The notes: generated by a model from the sequence alone, not told the origin. Positions 1 through 11,897 are shown, numbered from the stretch's first letter. The stretch is DNA of 64,000 bases from Paraphaeosphaeria minitans (GCA_015832175.1 WJXW01000012.1:1756001-1820000); one strand, 5' to 3'. A program made the numbers and translations.

Positions 1-3000
1 TGATACTCGACCAGTGGGCCCATCTTCTTGACCATGCGCGCCAGCACGAGTCGGTGGTGGTTCTCCATCGACTTCCAGCTCGAGACTGAACGAGCGAGCG
101 GCCGGCTAGTAACGCCCTTCATCTCAGCAATGATGGCTGCTTTGCGCACTGGGTCACTGCTGGTGCGGAACTGCTCGTAGAGGAAGTCGCTAATGAAGTC
201 GATGGTTGCCACCATGGTCCAGGCGGAGTCTCGCCCCGTGAAGCGGTACGCCGACCCGTCCGACTCCGTCTCCAGGATCTCGTCCGCGAGTTGCTTTGCT
301 GCGGACATGTCGCCACACACTCTCCATTGTGCATACGCCAGCTCCAATCGCATCGGTGCACCGGCCTCAACAGCGTCGAGTAGGTTTATGATTTCCTTGT
401 AGGTCTCGACCATGAATTTGGTCTCGTTGGCACGCCCGCACGCTCGCTGAAAGGCTTGATGCTGAAAGGCCTGATCCTGCTCGTCATTTTCGTCGTACTT
501 CCACGTAGCCCAGGCCAGTCGCTCAAGAGGGGTCCAGCTTCTCACTGCGCTGACGATGGCAGCAGGATCATCGAACTTTTCCGAGATCAGAGAGCCAAGT
601 TGGTCCTGTAGATCCTCGCCTAGCATGGGCGTGTCTGGTAGTGTGCGTCGTGCCGCTTCGTAGCTTGCTGCTGCCTCTTCTATCAGTGACTGCTCAGATT
701 CGATCTTGGCACGTGTGACAAAGGAGCGGCGGACCAGCGCAGGAGGTATGTTCGTTATATCGGAGAGTACAGATTTGATCGTGCTGTAGGCCTCCTCGTA
801 ATCCTCCTGCCAGTACAAGATGTTCGCGAGGAGATCAGTCGCCTCGAATCTCTTGACTGGATCGGATGAGGCGATTTCGACGGCTTTCTGGGCTGCTGAA
901 AAAGCGTCCTCGTAGTATCCGGAATCGTGTAGCAGCAAAGCTATTGCGTAGGAGGCATTGTCGCTTGCAACATCTGGGAACGCTTTTGAGATGGCCAGAA
1001 TCTCTTTCAAGTCGAAGGTCTCTTCGTCGGTATCCTCGTCGTAGTCTGTGTCGCGAAGCATTTTGTGGAGGTCAGTCTGATGAAAAGTCAGTACCTGTCC
1101 TTTTAGAGGCAAGCACAGTCCTAAAACTGATGACGCCTTTGTCGATACTCACCCTGCCCAACGCACTCCTCGCAAAACCATAAGACTGATTGACAGATTT
1201 CAGATCCGTCGCGGAAAGCCATCTCCTGATGTGAGATTTTGCCAAGTTGATGAAGACTTTCTGCCAGTTGGAGGATATGTCTTTGACCCATGCAGTCGTG
1301 CTTTCGTTCAGCTTGCCTTCTCCCAATTCGCCGGCGATTTCCATGAAATATTTGACTTTAGTTTCCAGACCATTTATACCGAGATATTCGTAGTATAAAT
1401 CTTGCTTCTCAATGCTCGCAGCCACTCCGTCTTCACCATTGAACACCGCTCCCATAGCCTCCAGAAGTTCGATCTTCTGCTCTTCCGTCGGGCGTCCTAG
1501 TTTGTTGTACCACCACACCCAGCCGAGATGTATGAGCCAGGCATACCCTGCAAATCCACGCAGCCTGTTGCTCACATCCGTGTCAGACTTTTGGCGTAGA
1601 ATTTGAGAAAGTGTAATGAATATCTGCCGATGCGCCTCGAAGCCAGTGGTACGTAAGCTGTCTGGGTCCTCATCAAACTTGGCAGCCCTGAAGTAATCGC
1701 GCATAGAGCGTTCCTGGAACTTCAAAGGAAGGTTCCAATCATCGTAAGCATTCTCGTGACGATTTTCTTGACCCTGCAAGTCGTCTAATTCAGAATCCGA
1801 GGGAGAAGACAGGTCAACCTCTTCTATGCGGTCAGCGATGCGCAGGAAACGACCAAGTTGGGGGCTTTGTAGCTCTTCTTCAAGGTCGAGGTTTCCGGGA
1901 AGCAGTTTCACAATCGCCAGTGCTTCCGAAAGAGTGATCGGGCGCACAGCGAAGGCGATCCAGAAGAATAAGCTTTTCAAGGCTTGCTTTTGCTCGTTGC
2001 TGGTCTTAAGTAACAGGTCAGACAACATGATACTGTATAGCTCTTCGAGGTTTGTCGGCATCTCTTTCTCCAGATGTCGAAGAATCAGCGGCTCACGGCT
2101 CAAGTTGTTGAACCTTCTCAGTATGTGTTCTGCATAAAGAAGACAATCGGCTTTTTCTTCCAGTGTGTTTGATACTCTTTGTCTCATGTACTGGCTCAGC
2201 TTCTTCAGTTCAGTGTCGTTGTCAAGGTGATGCCAGATCAGAGTTTTGTAGTCGGGCAGCTGCTTCTCTTTCGTGACGATGATACTCTTACTTCCAAGCT
2301 CGTCCATTTCCTTGGGGAACGTAGATGTTGGGGAGGTAGAACGCGTTGTGCAGAGTACACCAATATTCAACTCCGACTCGGCGATTGTCTTCAAGAACTC
2401 AAGCCCCGCAGGACGTTGCACGCCATCAGGAGCTAGCTCGTCCAACCCGTCAAACACAATTTGTAGCCGAAACGGCGACGAACTCTCAAAAAGGGGTGCG
2501 ATCACCTTTCTCCAGATATCTTTCCAGTCGTCAACATCGATATCATTATCTTCTCGGGAAAGCTCCATGTTGATCTTTTCACATAAATGGCTACTGCGTT
2601 CGGCCATTTGAATAACGAGCCAATTAATCGCATAGTAGAAGCACCTTGTCTCGTTTCTAGTTTCTCGGAAATAGAAATGCACAACACATGTATGCCGATT
2701 AGGGTCCTGTTCCGCCAGTTGGACTAGTCGTTCGTGAGCGGTAAGCGCAAGATGACTCTTGCCAGTGCCTGGAGGGCCAGCGATGTAGAGCAGTTTCGAA
2801 GTTTCCTTTCCTTTGTCTTGCGCTAGCCAAGAGGTCCACTCTTCTTCTCCAAAGATCCATGTCGACATTTCCGGGATGAGAGATTCCCTGAGATTGCGAT
2901 GTTCGTGTTCAGGGTCAATGAGATCCCAGAAGAAGCTTCTGACACGGCTCGAGGTTGGCGGTTTCCCCATCGCGCTCTTCTGCTTCCCGCCATGTGATTC

Positions 3001-3893
3001 CTCCCTGCGCTGTTCATGGAAAACGCTTAAGAGCTTACGGATGTCCTTGAGGTCATTGCGCACATTTTCTTGACTTTCTATGACTGTCGTCAGCATCTTG
3101 CTTTGCTCTTCGAGCATCCGGGTCTGCATTTCTTCGTTTTCCTGCAATTCCGCGCTCATCGTCTGCAGTTTCTCTGTATTACCAAGTATAGCATACTCTG
3201 TGGCGGATTGTAAGCGAGACATTGTCGTATCCATATTTTTGCGGGCGCCTGCAAGCTCGCCGTCTTCTCCGCGTATCATGTGCAGTATCCACTTCTTGAA
3301 GCGCTTGAGCTGGATATACTTGGTCGCAAACCCGCACATCTCCAGAACAGAAGTGAAGACGTCCATCAAGCAATTACGATACGCCGGATAACTTGGGAGT
3401 CTCGACTCAAGTATCGTGATGCGCTGAAGGAAGGCATTCATGTCTTCAAAGAATGCCGTCACCACATCGTAGTCGGCTGAAACTTGTTTGCAAGCCTGGT
3501 GGGACGTAAGTATCTACAATATGCTGACGGGGGTTTCACCGAATTTACCGAAAGCATGTATGTGATGGCTGTCCCGATAGCAGCAGCAGGAGGAAACGCA
3601 GGTGTCGCTGCAGCGATAATCTGCTCTGCGCCCTTCTCTATATAGTATAGGTTAGATGCAAACAAAGTGCGCAGCTTGTCGACCTTCTTGCTATCATGGC
3701 GAAACTTGTGAAAGGCGTCCATCTGCTCTGTACCGGCCTTGATCATCTCATCCACGCTGGTGTAGGTTGGCGCAAGGCCCTTGCCGACGATGCCTTTGTA
3801 GCTACGTAGCGCATCGTTCCAGAGGCCCGATATATCTCTGGTGTCTTTGTCCAATTCTTCTTTGATGCGTTTGGCGTCCGGTTTCTCTGCCAT
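1..3893 (-). CDS. Goodbye-NACHT-TPR-like NLR/STAND protein, 3' end outside window
   Basis: Fungal NLR-like (STAND) protein of the type linked to nonself recognition and regulated cell death. I read three exons: 3893-3549, 3495-1153 and 1076 to the window edge. The introns are 3496-3548 and 1077-1152. Residues about 1-150 match the fungal N-terminal Goodbye domain (LWNDALRSYKG, ITYMLS then ACKQVSADYD across the splice). A helical, coiled-coil-like linker follows. The NACHT P-loop GPPGTGKS lies near residue 355 and the Walker B-like QIVFDGLDEL near residue 460. The C-terminal exon is helical and rich in Ala and aromatic residues, compatible with TPR-like repeats, and is still open at base 1, giving at least 1,254 residues. 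The start at 3893 was chosen because the Goodbye homology begins just after it. The family is secure. What it senses cannot be read here. Confidence 0.88.
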
Positions 3894-5252
3894 GGTTGCG
3901 CGCGGTTGGCTGAACCGTAGCTCAGCGTAATTGGTCACGCGGTCTTGTCGTCCACGGCCTAGGACACTGTTGCGTGTCGTTCCACAATGATATCGAACAC
4001 TTGAGCGTGCTGAAGCTTGACCTGGTGCTGTATATTATGTTCGAGGCACTTGAAGCGAGGCATTGGGGTTCTGATCCACTCTTGTACATCCCGGTGGAGG
4101 CTGCTGATCTTGCAGCATTCGCCCAATGCCGTTTGGCTCCAAACACCACCCATTGCTTCTGTCGATTGGGTGTGTTCTAATGCCGCTAATTGGGTCTCGA
4201 CGATGCTAGCGTTATGCAGGTGGCGGTGGTAAGTCGGGGGCCGTTTTGCAGCCCAATCTCAGATGAAATGGGCATCGTGTTGTGAAGAAAAAAACTCGGC
4301 TACAACGAAAAAGAGGCAATGAGAAGGCACGCGCGGATCTGAATGCGCTTGGCAGCTGAGATGATGAAGGGTATGATGGTCTAAAGTTTGGGCAACGCTG
4401 TTGTTGGAAGAAGCATGGCTGACCGGCGGCAGGCGCTACGCACGCCAGCTGATCTAGCTAGGATTATGTAAGTGGGTCTCCTGCTCCCTCCACCAACGGA
4501 GGCGGAGATGGAACTTGATACATGTGCAGTTCTTCTTGTTCATCGGCCAGGCTCGAGTTCACATGATCAGCACATGTGAACGATGTACGGGAGTTGGCTA
4601 CATTGGCAGACTAATCTCGTCACCATGCAACGCGTTCCAGAGCTGTCACCTAGGTAGACTGGGTACCCAATTAGATAAGCTAGATGTAGCTTAGAAACTC
4701 TGTTGGCCAGATTCCGTATGGTGCACTATTATTGTTGGACGGGTCGATCTACTTGGCTCACCATTCTGTATATGACGGTAGGCTAGTGAACTTGCCAGAT
4801 ATACCTCTGGTTGGCACCCGTTCACTGATCTCCGTCCTATTGAAGCTCATCCCGGGGTAAAGGAATAGACCTAGCCATGTCTTCTTTCAAGAAGGTCATT
4901 GCGCAGTAAGTTGTAATTCTTGTACTGGAAATGTTCGGCGAACCCCTGTTACTATACTTGAAGACGTGGAGGCGAGGTTGGAACAAGCTATAAGACGTGC
5001 TCAAGCCTCAGTCCACGAGGAACGGACATGCCCGCACAAACTCGAGGAAAGGATGAGGATGAGATCTCACATACGAAACACCCGGACATAAAGCCTCACT
5101 TCACGAGGCACAGCAAGCACACAATTATTCAGATTTGTTCCATTATCATTTGCAGCTAGCTGACAGGCTTGGTATCATACTACTTCATAACCCCATGTCG
5201 TCGCAAACACCCTGCCGACATCCTCATCGTATCATCGTACAGTCGGAAGCAT
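3894..5252. other. Intergenic, no gene seen
   Basis: Upstream region of the NLR-like gene and downstream region of the HSP9/12 gene. Only short overlapping ORFs without domain-like composition occur. I see no RNA gene or convincing repeat. Confidence 0.6.
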
Positions 5253-5574
5253 CTAGTGCTTGTCGAGGCCAAGAGCGTGCTTGCCCTTGTCGAGGACAGA
5301 GCCGCCGGAAGAGCCGTGGGCAGTGCGGTCGTGGCTGCGGCCGACCTTGTCCGTGGCCTCCTGACCGAGAGACTTCTCGTGGTCGGGCTGGACGCCGCTG
5401 CAGAGGCTGTCAGCATTATGCACTGGAGGCAGAATGCTCAGTGACTTACCGGGCCAACTTGTCGCCACCGTCGGTCACAGTCTCCTTCATCTTCTGCTGG
5501 GTAGACTTGGTGGAGTCGGGTGTAAGGCCCTCACCGAGCTTGGTGTGCAGATCCTTGCGGCCGGTGTCAGACAT
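5253..5574 (-). CDS. HSP12: HSP9/HSP12-family heat-shock/stress protein
   Basis: Small hydrophilic stress protein of the yeast Hsp12 / fission yeast Hsp9 family. Family members are intrinsically disordered, bind membranes and accumulate under heat, starvation or osmotic stress. Two exons, 5574-5450 and 5397-5253, are joined over a 52-nt intron (5398-5449) with GTAAGT and CTGCAG signals. The spliced product has 89 residues. The N-terminus MSDTGRKD, the Lys/Thr-rich middle (TPDSTKSTQQKMKE) and the Gly/His-rich tail fit the family in order and length. The 5' untranslated region is extremely rich in CCA/ACC repeats, a common feature of highly expressed fungal genes, and a TTTAAAA stretch lies about 110 bp upstream of the ATG. 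A 172-residue ORF on the opposite strand is a shadow. Confidence 0.92.
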
Positions 5575-5991
5575 GTTGATGGTTGTTTGGGTGGTGGTTG
5601 TTTGGGTGGTTGGTGTGGTGGAGAGTTGCTTTGTAGGTGGTTGCAGGTTGTGATGGAGAGCTGGATTGGTGAGCAGACGTTGGTTTTTAAAGACACCTCG
5701 GGCTCATGGGCCGCAGCCCTTGAACGTCAGGTACGTCATGCTATCGTTGCTCCTCCCAGCGAGTTCAAGCTCTGCAACTGACAGCATGGAACAAACACCC
5801 TTTCAGAAGGAGCGCCTGACCGAAGGCGATTGATGGACGTCACAACGAAGGAGAGAGACTGGCTGAGACATGGCACGGGTAATGGGCATGTCGATCCAGA
5901 GCGTCTTTGTCGCTCCAATTGGCGGCTTCGTACACGAAACTTGACTTGAGTGATGTTGCGATTCCTTGCTGGTGTTTGTTGGAGCATCGAA

Positions 5992-6136
5992 GCGCTACGT
6001 CATGCGCTATCGATGGATGAGGGCAAGCGCTGCGTCATGCGCTATCGATGGATGAGGGCAAGCGCTGCGTCATGCGCTATCGATGGATGAGGGCAAGCGC
6101 TAAGTCATGCGCTATCAACGAATGCAGGCAAGCGCG
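5992..6136. repeat. 35-bp tandem repeat, four copies
   Basis: Four head-to-tail copies of a 35-bp unit start at 5992, 6027, 6062 and 6097, with a 5-bp fifth start. The core is GCGCTGCGTCATGCGCTATC followed by GATGGATGAGGGCAA. The first three copies are almost identical and the fourth has diverged. Confidence 0.95.
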
Positions 6137-6711
6137 ATCTGTCAAATCAGGGTTCGGCCACCCGCGCATGTGTGAGACGGATGCAAACTCAATCTCACGC
6201 AGTGCAGAATCTGTACTGCGAATCTCCAAAACCAGAGGCGTGCAACTGCGGGTTCAAAGTAATCTGTGTCTATAGTATGTCGGATTAGCTCATCGTAACG
6301 TGCGCTCATCGTGCGTGAGGTGTGGACGATCATGAGCAAGCCGACTACTAGGTACAAAATTGAACACACAATGTGACAGCGGTTACCTATCACTTTGCAC
6401 TACTGTGCAGCCTCGACGCGGCATACAGTAGAGGTGTAAGGCTGCAGCAGGGTCAGGTGCACTTAGTCTCCAGTATAGTGTTGTCCAAGGGATGCTGGAG
6501 CTTGTCCCTGGGAACTAGTGAAGGTCGTGTCCGTTGCCATGTCGATGAGGGACGAGCTTCAAGCCTGGGTAGGTTCTGCTCGGACATGACCGTGTCAAAC
6601 GAGGTAAGAGGCGAGAGCCATAGATGAGTTACGGTAAGGGTTAGGCACTTTATTTGACTTTGAGCACGGGAAAGCCATCTCGGAGCGAGGCAAGACCTCA
6701 GCGGACAGACG

Positions 6712-6852
6712 CAGGCCCCAAAGTGACGTTGAATGATGGGACGGAAAGTGAAATTGAGTAGGTAATAGGCGGACGGAAAGCGACATTAAACAAGAGGCCC
6801 CAAAGTGACATGGAGTAACAGGCGGATGGAAAGTGGCATTGCATGAGAGGCC
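6712..6852. repeat. Degenerate 25-32-bp repeat, block A (about five copies)
   Basis: Direct copies of a purine-rich unit close to CCAAAGTGACATTGAATAAG followed by AGGCC. Copies alternate between a CCAAAGTGACA-type and a GGAAAGTG(A/G)CA-type head. The copies are imperfect and look like an old minisatellite. Confidence 0.8.
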
Positions 6853-7270
6853 ATGATTTCGCTGTATACTGGCTACTGTGCTCATTCGGGGCCGCGTCCC
6901 TCACTGCAGCATTCTTAACAGTGTTTAGCATAGACAACTAGTAAGGCATTTAATGCCGATGGCAGTTTCCTGAAGGTCAAAGGTAAGGTAATTGACTTTG
7001 TAGGTGTCATTCTTGGTATTGTAGTGATAAGCCTGCTCGTGCGTCGTGCCGCTCGGCGCCCGACCAACGAGCTCGGGCAGACAGTAGATTAATATAGATG
7101 TTCTACAAGAGCCACTTGCGTATCCATGTATCTTTGCGTGGTTATCAACGTTAGTAAGAGAGGAAATCGTCAGGTGATTGATTAGTGCTTTTTGACTCTC
7201 TTTCCAAAGTACTTTTCATCTTTCCATCACTGCAACCAAATTTGCAGCGAAATAAACTGCGCATCTTACG

Positions 7271-7344
7271 CCGTGACATTGAATAAGAGGCTCCAAAGTG
7301 ACATTGAATAAGAGGCCCCAAAGTGACATGCGGTAACAGGCGGT
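7271..7344. repeat. Degenerate 25-bp repeat, block B (three copies)
   Basis: Three direct copies of the same unit as the block at 6712-6852, in the same orientation about 420 bp away. The middle copy is the cleanest (CCAAAGTGACATTGAATAAG then AGGCC). The two blocks probably share an origin. Confidence 0.8.
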
Positions 7345-8001
7345 CTGGCCGGGCAGATATTGCGCTCGCGACCGCCACGTTGCAGCACAGAAAGAGGAGG
7401 CTGGGGGAGATTGCAAAGTCCAGAGTCCACACCGACATCAAGCTCCCGGAGACGCAGGTACCGGATCGATGCCAGGAGAATACAAGACGGCCATTGGTTG
7501 GTGGGCGAGGCTGGGGGCGATGACGTTCTCTCGTTGGTGGTTGCCCCGGCGCCAGTGTTTACAGTGCGAGGGGGGCTGGCACACCTCGCCCAGCCACACA
7601 CCGAGTATCCCAACCTCACGAATTTTACGCGGCAAAAGTATTCGGGCTGGAACAAAGGCTGGAACGCATCCCAAGCTAAACACTTTCTCCTACTCTCTCC
7701 CCGAGTATCCCCTCTCGCGACAGGACCCATTCTGACAGTCGTCGGTCGCAGTTGAGATTCCGAGCCGAGCTTCTCAGAGCTACCCACCACGCCCACGCTA
7801 TCGCGAGACCCACGTTTCTGCATACCGCACCCGACTACATTCCTGGCATCGAGACAACTTGCTCGCCCGTTCCTCATTCTTTGCAGAGACACCACGCAGG
7901 CTCTGACTGCGTTCTACCGCACGCGCGCTCCGGCCCCTTGGGGCGGCAGGAGATCGGATCGCATTCCAGAGCAGACGCGACAGAAAGAGCATTAGCACAA
8001 C

Positions 8002-8914
8002 ATGGCAAACATGCGCTTCGCAGTTAGCATGCAACGTGCGTTCAGTTTGTTGTCTTCTTTCGCGAAACGTTGTGGCTAACATTCCGCAGGGCTCATACCG
8101 TTCCTGGGCTACCACCACGTGCTTATGATCTTGATAGCCATCGCTGTCATTCTACTATGTGAGTATTGCACTTAAAATAGCGCGCGCAGTAACTAAACCA
8201 TGCGCAGCATTACTACTGGCAGGATGCTCCTCCACATCACCCTTAATACCAGGCATCTTCCTCGTCTCCATGTGGTACGAAAAGTACACACCCACCTACT
8301 CCACTGAACAAGTTGACCCCGGCGTCACCGCGGCCATCGCAAACATTGTTGGCAACGCTCAGCTAGTCGTGCGCGTAGGCTACTTTGGCATCTGCATTAA
8401 TAAGGACGGCGGCGGCTACATATGCTCCAACAACGCCACGACTTTGGTGCAGGGTGTATCAGTGGACCAAGACCCGCTTAACCTTGTCTGGGTCGCGTCA
8501 ACGTTCAAGGACGCTGTGGTCTTCCCCTACCTGCTTATCGTCGCCATCATCCTTGCCTTCTTCTGCTTTGTCCTGCTCGCAACCTTCCCTGGCTGGCACG
8601 AGGAGCACGACCGGGAGACTGGATCTGAGCTCGACATCAAGCCTTTTCCCTCAAGACCGGTATCCCAAGTCGCCCTAGCCCTCATCTTCATCGCCTCTAT
8701 CTTCGTTCTCGTCTCTGTTCTTTGGCAGCACACGGCGTCAGTCGCAGCAGCAACCATAGCGCAGGATCTAGGCAACGGCAGCGTGAAGGCAGGCGTTGGC
8801 ACAAGTGCTATGGTGCTCGGCTGGTTCGGATTTGTCCTATTAATCATAGTGACCATCGGGTTGCTGGTCATGCTGCTGAGCATCGCCGTGCTGGACCGCC
8901 TGACGGACGACTAA
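8002..8914 (+). CDS. FIG1: Fig1-domain membrane protein (Ca2+ regulator/membrane fusion family)
   Basis: Four-pass membrane protein of the Fig1 family, which supports Ca2+ influx and cell fusion during mating in yeasts and development in filamentous fungi. Three exons: 8002-8035, 8090-8158 and 8208-8914. The introns (8036-8089 with branch GCTAAC, and 8159-8207) have GTGCGT and GTGAGT donors. The product has 269 residues, normal for fungal Fig1. Visible features are a first membrane helix (LMILIAIAVILLSLLLAGC), an extracellular loop with the family-typical GYFGIC motif and a downstream Cys (GGGYICSNN), then three further hydrophobic helices. I chose the donor at 8036 because the nearer GTTAGC at 8023 breaks the frame. 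The short N-terminal exon is the least certain part. Confidence 0.82.
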
Positions 8915-9655
8915 GCGCCTGCATTCACATGCGGATATTTAGCGCGCAGCAGCTTTTGCCGACGACGCTTCGATTCAAACGAGTTACATACCCTTTCGCA
9001 ACTACCCTTTCGCAATGCGACGACGGCATTCTTGGCATATTCGGCGTTGGTGAACTTTTGGCATGGGGAGCAATTCATGGACGAGACGAGTATTGAAGTG
9101 GGAGGACCCAAATGGACTGTATTTATGTAGAATGAATGAATGAAGACTGAACAAAGTCGACCCCCTCTTACCAAGCTCTTATTTAGACTAGCTAGCTGCT
9201 TTGGACCGTGTTGGTGTGAGACTACGATGCCTAAATGGTGGGATGGCCGTGGTTCGACTTTCCTGGTTTGTAGAAACACAGGCTTCCCGTGGGGAGTGTG
9301 GACTGGGGAGCGAGCGTCTTCATGCGTGCAAACGGTCCACCTCCCTCACGCTCCCCATGTTCTTTGCCGCTGTACCCGTGTCAGACGGGAATGCATACTC
9401 TACACCGGCTGTTCTTCGAAGGTGGATGCATTGTCGGAGGCCCAGTCCGGCTCCGTCACTCGGACTCCATGGATGGACGCCATGCCGTATTTCGCCTAGC
9501 GCGACTGCCCCTCGCAAAAAAGTCCAGCTGGTCCCGCGCTGCTGCATGGGTTCAAATAGCAAAACCTCCGCTGCAACCTGACACACATTTCCCCAGCATC
9601 CTTTCGTCTTACGCTTGATACCCCGTTTCTTTCCTTCCACACCAATTCGCTCCTC
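8915..9655. other. Intergenic, no gene seen
   Basis: Region between the FIG1-like gene and serine hydroxymethyltransferase. It carries a pyrimidine-rich stretch just before the SHMT start, as expected for a strong fungal promoter and 5' UTR. Overlapping ORFs on both strands lack recognisable features. Confidence 0.6.
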
Positions 9656-11231
9656 ATGGCTACCTACGCCCTCTCCGAGTCCCACAAGGACGTATGTGCC
9701 CCCGCCCCGCACAATCGCCTGCAAGGACAAAGCATACTGACTCATGACAGTTGATGCACAAGAGCTTGGTCGAGCTGGACCCCGCCGTCGACGAGATCAT
9801 GGTACGGCTCACAGTCTCCCATTGTCTTTGCAAATGCTAATTGGCGTAGAAAAAAGAATTCCAGCGCCAGCGCGAGTCCATCCTGCTCATCGCCTCGGAG
9901 AATGTCACTTCCCGCGCCGTCTTCGATGCCCTCGGCTCGGCCATGTCCAACAAGTACTCCGAGGGCTACCCCGGAGCCCGCTACTACGGTGGCAACCAGC
10001 ACATTGACGAGATCGAGCTGCTTTGCCAGAAGCGTGCTCTTGAGACGTTCGGTCTCGACTCAGAGAAGTGGGGTGTGAACGTCCAGTGCTTGAGCGGCAG
10101 CCCCGCCAACCTGCAGGCATACCAGGCCATCATGAAGCCTCACGAAAGGCTCATGGGCTTGGACCTGCCCCACGGTGGCCACTTGTCCCACGGCTACCAG
10201 ACCCCGCAGAGGAAGTAAGCCGACTTTCATCTCCAGCAATTGCGAGTACCATGCTGACCACATGCAGGATCTCGGCCGTCTCCACCTACTTCGAGACCTT
10301 CCCCTACCGCGTTGACCTCAAGACGGGACTCATCGACTACGACCAGCTCGAGCAGAATGCCCTCATGTACCGCCCCAAGGTGCTCGTCGCTGGAACCTCT
10401 GCCTACTGCCGTGAGATTGACTACGCCCGCATGCGCGAGATCGCCGACAAGGTCGGTGCCTACCTCCTCATGGACATGGCCCACATCTCCGGTCTGATCG
10501 CCGCCGGCGTGAACAAGTCCCCCTTCCCCTACTGCGACATCGTCACCACGACTACCCACAAGTCGCTTCGTGGCCCCCGTGGTGCCATGATCTTCTTCCG
10601 CAAGGGCGTGCGCAAGACGGACGCAAAGACTGGCAAGGAGACCCTCTACGACCTTGAGGGCCCCATCAATTTCTCCGTCTTCCCCGGCCACCAGGGCGGA
10701 CCCCACAACCACACCATCACCGCCCTCGCCGTTGCCCTCAAGCAGGCCCAGACGGATGAATTCAAGGCCTACCAGAAGCAGGTCATCAAAAACGCCAAGG
10801 TCCTCGAGGTCGCCTTCACGGAGCTTGGATACACGCTCGTCACTGGCGGTACTGACAACCACATGGTGCTCTTGGACCTCAAGCCCATCAAGCTCGACGG
10901 CGCCCGCGTCGAGGCCGTCCTCGAGCAGGTCAACATCACCTGCAACAAGAACACCACCCCCGGCGACCAGTCGGCGCTCACCCCCATGGGTCTCCGCATC
11001 GGCGCGCCGGCCATGACCTCGCGTGGTCTTGGCGAGGAGGACTTCAAGCGCATCGCAGGCTACGTCGACACGGTCATCAAGCTCACGCAGAAGATCCAGG
11101 GCGAGCTCCCCAAGGAGGCCAACAAGCTCAAGGACTTCAAGGCCAAGGTCGCGTCCGGCTCCGTCGATGAGATCAACAGCCTCAAGAAGGAGATTGCCGC
11201 CTGGGCCGTCACCTTCCCGCTCCCCATCTAA
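9656..11231 (+). CDS. SHM2: Serine hydroxymethyltransferase, cytosolic type
   Basis: PLP enzyme that interconverts serine plus tetrahydrofolate with glycine plus 5,10-methylene-THF, central to one-carbon metabolism. Four exons: 9656-9691, 9751-9801, 9850-10214 and 10268-11231, giving 471 residues. All introns are GT-AG. The sequence shows the SHMT signatures [36 protein letters not shown] and the PLP-lysine motif [13 protein letters not shown], followed by the eukaryotic [11 protein letters not shown] block. No mitochondrial targeting peptide precedes [12 protein letters not shown], so I assign the cytosolic isozyme. Third positions are strongly biased to C/G, consistent with high expression. 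Several long ORFs on the opposite strand are shadows of this codon bias. Confidence 0.97.
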
Positions 11232-11800
11232 GCGACGACTTTTTCTGCATCTGTATGACTACTTATAATCTACAATTTGTTTTTGCTGCTGGCGTTCAGA
11301 TGACGGTGTTTGGAAAAGTTCAACATGATACTTTGGTTTGGGCTGGCTGATTGGGATGGATTGAAATGACGAAATGAAGTGAGAGATTGATGATGGTCCC
11401 CGTGTGGGGGCGTTGGATACGCCGGGTGCGTGAGGTGCTAGATAGCCAGCTGCCAAATTCAACATGTGCAGTTCTGCAATACCAAACATTACCACCACGC
11501 GTTCCACACTCCATAGTTGCATCCATGCGTTCACCATGCATGCCCGAAGGAGGCTAGAATGCAGTGATTGAGCGACCGGGAGGGGTTTGCAGCATAGTGT
11601 AGTACTGTTGTCGAGCGTCGCCAAAAAAGAAACTGAAAGAGAAAAAGAAAAAAAGAAAAAAAGAAAACCCCGGCACGAGGTAAAGCATGAACGCGGGCTG
11701 GTATCGAGGAGAGGATTCGTCGGTGCTAAACGTAACCAAAAGGATACGGGTAGAAGGAAGAAGAGAAAGGAGAAAAGAAAAAAGAAAAAAGAAAAAGAAA
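11232..11800. other. 3' region of SHMT and homopurine tract
   Basis: No gene seen. Bases about 11620-11800 on the plus strand are dominated by A and G in AAAAG-type runs. Read from the minus strand this is a T-rich tract immediately after the tRNA-Ser gene. Confidence 0.6.
11757..11800 (-). terminator. Pol III T-run downstream of tRNA-Ser
   Basis: On the transcribed minus strand the first bases after the tRNA are TTTCTTTTTCTTTTTT and further T-runs. Runs of at least four T are the RNA polymerase III termination signal. Confidence 0.7.
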
Positions 11801-11897
11801 CGTCGCGGACAAGATTCGAACTTGCGCGCCCGAAGGCATTAGATAGCTGAACTGCGGGAATTCAAGTCTAACTCATTAACCACTCTGACACCGCGAC
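11801..11897 (-). tRNA. tRNA-Ser(UGA) with a short intron
   Basis: The minus strand folds as a class II tRNA. The acceptor strands GTCGCGG and CCGCGAC pair, with G as the discriminator base. The D arm is TCA...TGA and the anticodon stem TTAGA...TCTAA. The loop CTTGAA...A carries anticodon TGA and a 16-nt intron after position 37. The variable arm is GCC-TTCG-GGC and the T arm GCAAG-TTCGAAT-CTTGT. Without the intron it is 81 nt, right for serine. A long variable arm plus discriminator G support serine over leucine. Confidence 0.93.

Larger units (their letters stand above)
5575..8001. other. 2.4-kb gene-free stretch with short repeats
   Basis: Between the HSP9/12 and FIG1-like genes I find no convincing gene. 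The stretch holds a 35-bp tandem repeat (5992-6136) and two blocks of a degenerate 25-32-bp purine-rich repeat (6712-6852 and 7271-7344), listed separately. ORFs across the second block exist only because the repeat lacks stop codons. Confidence 0.6.

Noticed and set aside
5135..5653. 172-codon plus-strand ORF
   Set aside because: It is antisense to the HSP9/12 gene, whose spliced product matches its family end to end.
5992..6136. CRISPR-like regular repeat
   Set aside because: Repeats are directly adjacent with no spacers, and the genome is eukaryotic.
7266..7895. 209-codon minus-strand ORF upstream of FIG1
   Set aside because: Its C-terminal part is the translated minisatellite and the rest has no protein-like features.
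10227..10862. 211-codon minus-strand ORF
   Set aside because: Shadow of the serine hydroxymethyltransferase exon.
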